Part shown: positions 1 to 5,765 of the stretch, one piece after another
Numbering within the stretch: position 1 is the first letter of the stretch
Layout of the letters: the number at the start of each line of letters is the position of its first letter
From: Candidatus Bipolaricaulota bacterium
Lineage (GTDB): Bacteria; Bipolaricaulota; Bipolaricaulia; Bipolaricaulales; Bipolaricaulaceae
NCBI GenBank assembly: GCA_021129895.1
Contig: JAJOKL010000132.1
Location: forward strand, 1-5,789
Length of the DNA: 5,789 nt
Reading direction: 5' to 3'
Program-made: the position numbers and the translations under genes
Notes under the pieces: generated by a model
What the model saw: the letters and a program-made list of their open reading frames with translations, nothing else
Databases searched by the model: none
Told to the model about the DNA's origin: nothing

Positions 1-52
1 TTGCTCGCTCGCTTCGCAAGGTCTTACTCACCCCCTGGCGCAATATCTGGGG

Positions 53-74
53 TCAAAAGTAAAGTCGCGACCCC
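53..74 (+). repeat. 22-bp RAYT-end-like repeat, left copy (inverted relative to 5585-5606)
   Basis: Begins TCAAAAGTAAAG and ends GACCCC. It matches the reverse complement of 5585-5606 at 19 of 22 positions; the differences are in the four central bases. The right copy is the 3' end of a REP-associated transposase fragment, so this copy is probably a scar of the same element family. With 49-52 it also forms an imperfect palindrome (GGGGTC at 49-54, GACCCC at 69-74). It lies where the MalE-type gene loses homology. Confidence 0.7.
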
Positions 75-90
75 CGACCGACCCCCGACC
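69..90. repeat. Perfect 11-bp tandem duplication at the malE break
   Basis: The unit GACCCCCGACC occurs twice in direct contact (69-79 and 80-90). It sits between the left 22-bp repeat and the last recognisable MalE codons, and its last base adjoins GCGGGCACCAGAG, which encodes the LVPA residues. It may be an insertion or recombination scar. Confidence 0.8.
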
Positions 91-525
91 GCGGGCACCA
101 GAGCCTTGTTATATACCAGGGCCACGCCCTCCCGAGCATAGGGGAGGCCGTACAGCGCCCCGTAGGTGAACGCCTCCAGGGCCACCTGGTCGAACTTGGC
201 CGCCAGCTCCTCCGACAGATTGATCTCCCCCAAAAGCCCATTTGCGACCAGCTCCCCTACCCAGTCGTGGGCCCCGATGATGATGGCCGGGCCCTCCCCG
301 GTGGGGGCAGCGGTGGTGAACTGACCCCGGATGTCGCCGAAGCCCACCTCGATCACCTCCACCGGGATGCCGGTGGCCTCGGTGTAGGCGGCCCCGATCT
401 GCTCAAACACCGGGGCCCGGGTGTCGTCTGCCCAAATGATGATCTTCCCCGGCTCGGCAGCCAGGCCCAACAAACCGAGTGCCAGCACCGCTAGGGTCAC
501 TGCTAGAAACTTCCGCATACTGTCC

Positions 526-532
526 ACCTCCC
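526..532 (-). promoter_or_regulatory. Ribosome binding site of the MalE-type gene
   Basis: GGGAGGT on the minus strand, 7 nt before ATG 518. It decides the start codon, because the upstream GTG at 527 lies within it. Confidence 0.75.
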
Positions 533-583
533 AATTGGATTTTACTCCTGTCGATTTCGGGCAGCGCAGGTTTTCCCCGGCCC

Positions 584-602
584 ATCACCTCCTTTGGGTG
601 AT
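584..602 (-). promoter_or_regulatory. Small hairpin enclosing an orphan Shine-Dalgarno sequence
   Basis: Directly after the amylase stop codon the minus strand reads ATCACC, a 7-nt loop, then GGTGAT: a perfect 6-bp stem. The loop and 3' arm contain AAAGGAGGTGAT, a full-length Shine-Dalgarno sequence with no usable start codon at normal spacing; the ATG two bases past the GGAGGTG core is too close and opens no convincing frame. It lies about 66 nt upstream of the MalE-type start, which has its own site. It could be a standby ribosome site, a weak mRNA-processing structure, or the relic of a lost start. Function is unproven. Confidence 0.35.
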
Positions 603-2729
603 TCATTCTCTCTCCTGCACCAGCACCCAGGCATACAGCGGCGGGATCACGGTGCTGCCAGAGAGCACCGCCCCGGACTCCACCACCCGCCAGCTTCCTG
701 GGGGCAGGGTGAACACCACCAGCTCGGGGGAGTTGTTGGCCACCACCAACACTTCCCGCTCGTGCCCTCGGAAGAAGCTTAGGACGCCGTCCTTGGCCGC
801 GTAAGTGTGGATCCGGCTGGTGGCCAGGGCAGGGAGCTCCTGGCGCAGCTCGGCCAGCTGCCGGAAGTGCTCCAGCACCTCTTGGTTGACCCGCTCCCAC
901 TGGATGGGATAACGCTGGGCGTCGTGGTTCTCCTTGGCCCCCAGCTCCCCTCGCTCCTCCCCTTGGAAGACCACCGGCACCCCGGGCAGGGTGTAAAGCA
1001 GTGTAGAAAGGAGCCGCAAGCGGGCCAGGGCTTCCTCGGAAGGGGTGTCCCCCAAATCCCCGCCCCCCAGGTCGGTGAGAACCCGCGAGGTGTCGTGGGT
1101 GGAAACCACGTTGAACCCCATCCCCACCACGTTTTCCCCGTAGGCGGCGTGGTAGCGGGCTAGCTCCCCCAAGGCTTCCTCCCCGGAGAGCTCCCCCCGG
1201 GCGTAGCGTAGCAAGATATCCCGGCCCAGGGCATAGTTCATCAGCGAGTCGAACTGGTCCCCCTGCACCCATTGGGGCGAAAGCTGCCAGATCTCCCCCA
1301 CCAGGTACGCCTGGGGATGACGTTCCCTCACCCGGGCCCGCAGCTCGGCGAAGAAGCTGTGGGCATCAACCAGCTCGTTCGGGACATCTACCCGCAGGCC
1401 GTCGAACCCGAAGTCCAGCCAGTGCAGGGCAACCCGGTACAGGTACTCCCGCACCTGGGGGTTTCCGGTGTTCAGCTTGGGAAGACTACCTAGCCCCCAC
1501 CAGCCCTGATAAGCAGCGGCGTCCCCCGGGGTGAACGGCCAGCGGCGGATGAAGTACCAGTCCCAGTAGGGGCTTTCCGGGCCCCGCTCCACCACGTCCT
1601 GGAAGGTCCAGAAGCCCACCCCGGTGTGGTTGGGTACGAAGTCGAAGATCACCCTCATCCCGCGGGCGTGGGCCTCCTCCAGCAATTCCCGCAGCTCAGC
1701 CTCGGTTCCCAGCCGGGGGGCTACCTCCAGGTAGTCGTGGGTGTCGTAACCGTGGGCACTACCGGAAGTGAAGATGGGGTTTAGGTAGAGGAGGGTCACG
1801 CCCAGGGAACGCAGGTAGTCCAGCTTCTCGATGATCCCCGCCAGGTCCCCGCCGAAGTACTGGTGGCAGCAGTGGAGCTCGGTGATGGGGTCACCCCAGG
1901 CAGACAGGATGGGCTGGGGGGAGAAGAGGTTGAAGTTGTGGGCGTCCGTCTCCAGGGCCAAGGCGTCGTTAGCTGGATCTCCGTTGTAGAAGCGGTCTGG
2001 GAAGATCTGGTAGCCCACCCCGCCCGCCAGCCAATCGAGCTGGGGGAAAGGATCTTGCCCGGAGAACTGGAAGTCCGGGGCCGATTCTTCAGGAAGGGAG
2101 AAGGACTGGCCATCGGTCCTGGTGCCCTGGAATCGGTAGCTAGCCGGGGCCAGGGGCAGGGCTGCCCGCCACATCTCCCCATCTGGCCAGCTGAGCTGCC
2201 GCTCCATGGGGAACTTTCCAGTTTGGGTCACCAGCCACAGTTCCTGGACAGTCTCCGGCGGTACCTGGGCCCGGATCACCAGCCGGCCGTCAGCCACACA
2301 CCGGTAGGCCGGGTCGTCCGGCCGGTGACGTAGGTAGAAATCCCCTATTGGCAGGCGCACGATGCGGATGGCGTTCTGGCCGCCGAAGCCATCGTCCACG
2401 TAGCCGTCGGCCTGAGGGTCCAGCGGCCCCCCATCCCGGTCGGTGGCCATGTCCCGGGGCCACTGGCCGTTGATGAAGTACTTGTACTGGTGAGTACCCG
2501 GCTCCAGACACACGGTGATGGTCCAACTCCCATCTGGCTGCTCCTCCATGGGCCACTCCCCCCAGTTGTTGAAGGAGCCCCGCAGGCTGACGCTGGTCAC
2601 CTGCTGATGGGGCAGGGGGAGGTAGGTGAAAGTGACCGGTACGGTGAACGGGGGGCACTGGGTGGCGGCGGGGGAGATCAATCCCCCCACCGCCACCACC
2701 AGCAGCGCTGCTCCCAGCCAACGGGTCAC
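603..2729 (-). CDS. Secreted GH13 neopullulanase/cyclomaltodextrinase-like alpha-glucanase with N-terminal glycogen-binding module
   Basis: Predicted to hydrolyse alpha-1,4 (possibly alpha-1,6) bonds of starch, pullulan or cyclodextrins outside the cytoplasm; 708 residues. Residues 1-23 are a signal peptide (core ALLVVAVGGLISPAA). Residues 28-125 form a CBM48/AMPK-beta-like module (GSFNNWGEWPM, YKYFINGQWPRD, DDGFGGQNA). Residues 130-222 resemble CBM34 (HRPDDPAY). The GH13 barrel spans about 237-620: YQIFPDRF, HQYFGGDL, HGYDTHDY, region I DFVPNH (363-368), LPKLN (416-420, typical of the neopullulanase subfamily), region II GLRVDV with nucleophile D448, region III GEIW with acid/base E479, and region IV STHDT with D546. 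All three catalytic acids are present. A C-terminal beta domain covers about 630-708. Start GTG 2729 has AAGGAG (2741-2736) 6 nt upstream. The stop of the preceding gene, once its frame is corrected, is 13 bp away, so the two are likely co-transcribed. Exact subfamily and substrate are inferred. Confidence 0.93.
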   Translation of the reverse strand: MTRWLGAALLVVAVGGLISPAATQCPPFTVPVTFTYLPLPHQQVTSVSLRGSFNNWGEWPMEEQPDGSWTITVCLEPGTHQYKYFINGQWPRDMATDRDGGPLDPQADGYVDDGFGGQNAIRIVRLPIGDFYLRHRPDDPAYRCVADGRLVIRAQVPPETVQELWLVTQTGKFPMERQLSWPDGEMWRAALPLAPASYRFQGTRTDGQSFSLPEESAPDFQFSGQDPFPQLDWLAGGVGYQIFPDRFYNGDPANDALALETDAHNFNLFSPQPILSAWGDPITELHCCHQYFGGDLAGIIEKLDYLRSLGVTLLYLNPIFTSGSAHGYDTHDYLEVAPRLGTEAELRELLEEAHARGMRVIFDFVPNHTGVGFWTFQDVVERGPESPYWDWYFIRRWPFTPGDAAAYQGWWGLGSLPKLNTGNPQVREYLYRVALHWLDFGFDGLRVDVPNELVDAHSFFAELRARVRERHPQAYLVGEIWQLSPQWVQGDQFDSLMNYALGRDILLRYARGELSGEEALGELARYHAAYGENVVGMGFNVVSTHDTSRVLTDLGGGDLGDTPSEEALARLRLLSTLLYTLPGVPVVFQGEERGELGAKENHDAQRYPIQWERVNQEVLEHFRQLAELRQELPALATSRIHTYAAKDGVLSFFRGHEREVLVVANNSPELVVFTLPPGSWRVVESGAVLSGSTVIPPLYAWVLVQERE
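2546..2595 (-). repeat. Duplicated glycogen-binding module segment, copy in the GH13 gene
   Basis: These 50 bases match 4621-4670 with a single mismatch (C in this copy, G at 4634 in the other). They encode most of SVSLRGSFNNWGEWPM in both genes. Protein similarity spans the whole module (about 95 residues), so this is the best-kept part of a larger paralogous segment. Confidence 0.85.
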
Positions 2730-2735
2730 CTAGCT

Positions 2736-2741
2736 CTCCTT
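2736..2741 (-). promoter_or_regulatory. Ribosome binding site of the GH13 gene
   Basis: AAGGAG on the minus strand, 6 nt before the GTG start at 2729. It lies between the stop of the upstream gene (TGA 2745-2743 in the corrected frame) and the GTG, and it supports the GTG start. Confidence 0.75.
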
Positions 2742-2742
2742 G

Positions 2743-4807
2743 TCAAAACGTGATCACCCAGCCCAGATAAAGTTCCTGCAACGTGGGCGAGAAGTTGACC
2801 ACCGTGCTCATCCCTGGTCCCAGGGGCAGCTCCAGGTCCACCCAGATGCGGGTGATGTCAAACAGGCCCCCCCCCGCCGAAGAAGGTGGTGATCGCGAGG
2901 GTGTAGTCACCCCCACCCCAGGCGGGGCCGCAGAAGCCCAGCTTCACATACTCGAACTCTTCGTTCTGGAAGATGTCTGCCCCCAGGAACTCCTCGATCT
3001 TGGCCACGTTCAGGGCGGACAGGATCTCCAGGTAGGTGCAGTCACCCAGGTCACAGCGCAGCTTGAACCCGTAGAGCTGAAGTCCGTCCAGGGTAGCCCA
3101 ATTGACCTGGAGGTCCCCATACAGGGTGAAGTAACCGGAGATCCCGCCCCAGCTGAAGTGGGGGGAGAGCCGCTTGTAGTCCACGCCGTACTCCACCTCC
3201 AGCCCCAGGCTGATGTCATACCACAGGGGGATGAAATTCCCGGTGGTCAGCTTCAGGTGGTGGAAGCCCTGCTTGGTGAAGTAGAGCTCTGCGCTGTAGG
3301 TGATGCCACAGCAGAAGGAGAGGTCGGTCAGGGTGATGGTGAGGTCCTTGAACATGATGCCGCAGCAGTCCTCGAACCTAACCGTGCCGGCCAGGTTGTT
3401 CCACTGGGCGGACAGGGTGTAGCGCATGTAGGAGGGCATGGGATCGCCTACGAAGATGACCGCGTTTCCGAACCGGTACCCAGCGGCCTCTGGGCTGGCA
3501 GGGCCCTCACCGCGGAAGTCGGCCATGTTAGGGACCCAGTAGCCGCCGGGGCTGGTGTTGTCGCGGATGAAGTACTTGTACTCGTAGATCCCGGGCGGGA
3601 GGTAGAAGGTCACCGACCAGGTCCCATCGGGCTGCTCGGTCATGGAGGGGGCGTTTGCCGGATCCCACCAGCCATAGCCGGTGGCCGGGGGCCAGGCTCC
3701 AGGAACAGTGATCTCGTAGATCTCGGCCTGCCACGCCCGGGGCCGGTAGGTGAGGGTGACCGGGACCAGTTCCTGCTGGCAGGTCCCGCGCACGATGCGC
3801 ATCGCCTTCTGGCCGCCGAAGCCGTCTCCCACGTACCCCTCTGCGTCGAGGTCCACCGGCCCCCCGGTCACCGGGTGGTCGGTCTCCATGTTCCCCGGCC
3901 AGGTCCCGTTGATCACGTACTTGTAGGTGATGGGGCCGGGGGTGAGGTAGATCGTCACCGACCACTCCCCGGTGGCGGGGTCATAGCTCATGGCCGTCCA
4001 GGAGTCGGAGGGGTTCCAGCCATCGAAATCACCGGCCACGTTCACCGAGGTCACCGTCTCCCCGGAGGCAGGGACGTAGCGGAAGGTGACCGCCACCGGG
4101 CAGCGGTCAAGGGGGAGGTAGGGCTCTGCCCAGTGCTCCGCCTTGGCGGCAATCTCCAGGCCCAGGAAGTTGAAACTCCCCTCCAGGAACGCGTACTTGT
4201 AGGCTATTGCCTGGGGGTCAAAGTACATCCCGCCCGTGGTCTCCACGGTCCCAGCGACCAGCCCCGTCCAGGTGAAGCCCTGTTCTTCGAAGGAGTGAGC
4301 CCAGCCGAACCTGGAGATGCTGGTGATGTCCAGGCCGGCCACCGAGTAGGTGAGCTCCAGGGTATTGTGGGCGATCTCGGGACTGGGAAGCAACCTCATC
4401 TTGAAGTCCCACCGGCCGGTGAGGAAGCTGCCCACCTTTCGCACCGCGTTCTGGCCGCCGAAGCCGTCGTCCACGTACCCGTGGGCATCGAAGTCCACCG
4501 GCCCCCCGCCCCGGGCCGTGGCCATGTCTTGGGGATATTGGCCGTTGATGAAGTACTTGTACTGATACTCCCCCGGAGCGAGGCACACGGTGATGGACCA
4601 ACTTCCGTCCGGCTGCTGTTCCATGGGCCACTCGCCCCAGTTGTTGAAGGAGCCCCGCAGGCTGACGCTGATAACCTCTTCCCCGGGAAGGGGGACATAG
4701 CGGAAGGTCACCGCCACCTCGTGGGGGGCGCACTGGGCCAGCCCAGCTAGCCCCCAAGAGAGCACGGTGATCAGGGCCACCGCCACAGTAAGCCCCATGC
4801 GCTTCAT
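2743..4807 (-). CDS. Secreted multi-module glycogen/starch-binding protein with beta-barrel-like segments; frameshifted near the 3' end
   Basis: No named family is recognised for the whole protein. As read, it is 649 residues from ATG 4807 to TGA 2860-2858. Dropping one G from a nine-G run (2875-2867) gives 687 residues ending at 2743. Residues 1-24 are a signal peptide ending GLA-Q. Three CBM48/AMPK-beta-like modules follow: about 30-124 (GSFNNWGEWPM, YKYFINGQYPQD, DDGFGGQNA), 236-340 (VAGDFDGWNP, YKYVINGTWPGN, GDGFGGQKA) and 346-453 (YEYKYFIRD). Segments 126-228 and 457-687 are rich in alternating beta strands, with CC pairs at 481-482 and 499-500. The restored C-terminus (ELYLGWVITF) resembles an outer-membrane barrel closing strand. 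ATG 4807 is preferred over longer in-frame starts (up to 5086, or 4870) because of the signal peptide and the GGAGGTGA site 5 nt upstream. The inferred role is alpha-glucan capture at the cell surface for the adjacent GH13 enzyme. Modules are confident; barrel topology is inference. Confidence 0.8.
2867..2875 (-). other. Nine-G homopolymer at the frameshift
   Basis: On the coding strand the run follows TTC TTC GGC. With nine G the frame ends after GGPV at TGA 2860-2858. With eight G (or eleven) the frame continues for 40 more residues as LFDITRIWVDLELPLGPG and onward to TGA 2745-2743. It could be a phase-variable tract, a site of slippage, or a sequencing error. Confidence 0.85.
4621..4670 (-). 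repeat. Duplicated glycogen-binding module segment, copy in the multi-module gene
   Basis: Partner of 2546-2595 (49 of 50 bases identical, direct orientation). It encodes SVSLRGSFNNWGEWPM of module 1. The module end motif (GYVDDGFGGQNA) is also repeated in both genes and, as GYVGDGFGGQKA, in module 2. Confidence 0.85.
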
Positions 4808-4812
4808 AAAGA

Positions 4813-4820
4813 TCACCTCC
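4813..4820 (-). promoter_or_regulatory. Ribosome binding site of the multi-module gene
   Basis: GGAGGTGA on the minus strand, a near-perfect anti-16S match, 5 nt before ATG 4807. It decides this start over the longer in-frame options. A second strong site, AAAAGGAGGTG (about 4891-4881), lies about 75 nt upstream of the start without a start codon at normal spacing. Confidence 0.8.
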
Positions 4821-4907
4821 AGATCGTCAGTTAAGTTCGGGGTTACCCCCAGCCTCCCTTGTATCATGTCCTGTCCCTCGCACCTCCTTTTCCGGATGTA
4901 AAGCCGC

Positions 4908-4931
4908 GGCGGCCCCGCCACCGGGGCCGCC
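4908..4931 (-). terminator. Terminator-like GC-rich hairpin after the glucodextranase-type remnant
   Basis: Perfect 10-bp inverted repeat (GGCGGCCCCG at 4908-4917, CGGGGCCGCC at 4922-4931) with a 4-nt loop. It begins 4 nt past the TAA at 4938-4936. The expected U-tract is weak: only a short TTTA follows about 6 nt later. It may be an atypical intrinsic terminator separating this gene from the downstream genes, or only a stabilising 3' structure. No convincing -35/-10 pair was found in the 128-bp gap before 4807. Confidence 0.5.
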
Positions 4932-4935
4932 CCCG

Positions 4936-5532
4936 TTACCTGACTTCCACCGGCAGCAAGACGGCCAACCGGCCAGCTGCCGGATCGTAGCTGGACAGGA
5001 TTTCTTCTTGGCTGGTTCCCTCCGGGGCCAGGTAGTCGTAGATCAGCGGAGCCCACAGGGGATCGGGGTTTCCACCCCCGGCCCACTCTCCGGGCTGGGC
5101 CCCGATGGGGCGCAGGTAGTTCTTGCCGTAGCCATCCTGGGAGGCGATGAGAACGTAGTGGAAGCCCCGGATCTCCGGGACTAGCTCCTTGGGCACGGTG
5201 ACGATGATCCGGCCCCGCTTGGGATCCGAGGTCACGCTGATGAGCTCAGGCCCCGCTTCCACGGTCCACAGGTGCCGCCCGTAGGCTGGCCAGCCCGCCA
5301 CCCGGATGAAGTAGTCCCAGGGATGTTCGGGATCGAAGCTCACCTTGGCCGCCTCGGCCTCAGGATGCAGCTCTGTGCTTCCCCCCTCGGCCACGTCCAG
5401 GAACAGCAAGACCAACGAGTGCGAAAATCCGTGGGGGCCGCTCCAGGGGTTGGGCAGGGCGGTGAAGTCCAGGGCCAACTGCCAGGCATCCCCGGCGTCG
5501 TAGATGGCGTACCTGGTGAGGTCGAAGATCCC
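4936..5532 (-). pseudogene. Glucodextranase/amylopullulanase-type C-terminal (DOMON-like) domain, 5'-truncated
   Basis: About 199 residues matching the C-terminal binding domain seen on glucodextranases and on amylopullulanases of thermophiles (Glucodextran_C type). Signature runs: GIFDLTRYAIYDAGDAW, NPWSGPHGFSHSLVLLFLD, VTVPKEL, ASQDGYGKNYLRPI and YDYLAP. In the family this beta-sandwich is a carbohydrate-binding or surface-anchoring appendage after a catalytic domain, which is missing here. Homology starts at about 5532. Upstream the frame runs through repeat sequence to an in-frame TGA (5565-5563) with no good start or ribosome binding site. A TTG at 5478 is only a nominal start, since clear domain sequence lies before it. 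TAA at 4938-4936 is followed by a hairpin. It is probably the remains of an extracellular starch-degrading enzyme cut by the flanking mobile sequence. Domain call is firm; parent enzyme unknown. Confidence 0.82.
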
Positions 5533-5535
5533 TGG

Positions 5536-5603
5536 AGTGCTTGGGGCCAGGAGTGCTTGGGGTCAGGTCTTTACTTTAGTGCTTGGGGTCAGGTCTTTAC
5601 TTT
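5536..5603. repeat. 26-bp tandem repeat (two full copies plus a 16-bp partial)
   Basis: Units begin AGTGCTTGGGGTCAGG and end CTTTACTTT. Full copies at 5552-5577 and 5578-5603 are identical. A partial copy at 5536-5551 has one change (GGCC for GGTC). The array joins the transposase remnant to the truncated glucodextranase-type gene and supplies the in-frame stops of both. Copies overlap the transposase stop codon, so the unit derives from the transposase gene's own 3' end. Confidence 0.9.
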
Positions 5604-5606
5604 TGA
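5585..5606 (-). repeat. 22-bp RAYT-end repeat, right copy (inverted relative to 53-74)
   Basis: Reads GGGGTC, then a short variable core, then CTTTACTTTTGA on the plus strand. Its reverse complement matches 53-74 at 19 of 22 bases. It covers the last codons (SKVKT) and stop of the transposase remnant. Confidence 0.75.
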
Positions 5607-5765
5607 GTTTTGGCGGGATACGATGCGGCTCACGGTGGAGTAGTGGAGGCCCAGATGGTCGCCTACCTCCGCCAGCCGGTAGCCGTATTCCACCACCGCC
5701 TGAAAGATCCGGGCGTCCCTGTCCTTCCTGTCTTTGACCCATCTTCTACAGTTGGAAATCAAAAG
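5589..5765 (-). pseudogene. REP-associated (RAYT, Y1/IS200-like) transposase, C-terminal helix-turn-helix fragment
   Basis: A 58-residue frame closed by TAA at 5768-5766 upstream and TGA at 5591-5589. It contains KDRKDRDARIFQAV, EYGYRLAEVGDHLGLHYSTV and SRIV, the helix-turn-helix found at the C-terminus of REP-associated tyrosine transposases, followed by the SKVKT tail. The HUH and catalytic Tyr region that precedes this in complete proteins (usually 200-300 residues in all) is absent upstream within the window. This is therefore a decayed or truncated copy, not an active enzyme. No start codon with a ribosome binding site is seen. A standalone HTH regulator is possible but unlikely. Confidence 0.75.

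Larger units (their letters stand above)
24..518 (-). pseudogene. malE: MalE-type maltooligosaccharide ABC substrate-binding protein, 3'-truncated
   Basis: Periplasmic solute-binding protein of the MalE/SBP_bac_1 family, which would bind maltodextrins and deliver them to a MalFG-type permease. Starting at the ATG at 518, residues 1-21 are a Sec signal peptide (MRKFLAVTLAVLALGLLGLA) without a lipobox Cys. Residues 25-143 hold family landmarks: IIIWADDTRAPVFEQI, GFGDIRGQF, AHDWVGEL and ALYGLPYAREGVALVYNK. The ATG is preceded by GGGAGGT (532-526) with 7 nt spacing, so it is preferred to the GTG at 527, which lies inside that site. The family is usually about 380-420 residues, but here homology stops at about residue 143 (near position 91). 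About 21 unrelated residues follow, encoded by repeat sequence (GGRSGV, then LLLTPDIAPGGE), then TAA at 26-24. The C-terminal lobe is missing, so the product should not bind sugar. It lies 84 bp downstream of the amylase gene, probably in the same transcription unit. Family call is firm; sugar specificity is inferred from context. Confidence 0.85.

Noticed and set aside
1..48. Second transposase remnant reading on the plus strand at the left edge
   Set aside because: Only the 22-bp end-like repeat is recognisable; the bases before it do not translate into transposase-like sequence in any frame.
403..1272. 289-residue minus-strand frame overlapping the 3' half of the GH13 gene and the malE start
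   Set aside because: Out-of-frame shadow of a gene whose catalytic motifs are all intact; composition is Gly/Ala/Pro/Arg-rich with no recognisable motif.
2783..4750. 655-residue open frame on the plus strand opposite the multi-module gene
   Set aside because: Antisense shadow in GC-rich DNA: low-complexity Gly/Val/His/Pro composition, no signal or domain, while the minus strand has clear domains across the same span.
4728..4807. Lipoprotein signal (LAQC) at the N-terminus of the multi-module protein
   Set aside because: Gln at the position before Cys does not fit a lipobox; the Cys is conserved in the paralogous module of the GH13 enzyme and is better explained as a disulfide partner.
4808..4907. 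Promoter upstream of the multi-module gene (TTTACA near 4900)
   Set aside because: No matching -10 hexamer at 16-18 bp spacing; the sequence there is a strong ribosome-binding motif, so the call is not supportable.
4808..5086. N-terminal extension of the multi-module gene to 5086, or to the ATG at 4870
   Set aside because: The extension overlaps the glucodextranase-type gene and the hairpin, puts residues before a good signal peptide, and lacks a well-spaced ribosome site; ATG 4807 has GGAGGTGA 5 nt upstream.
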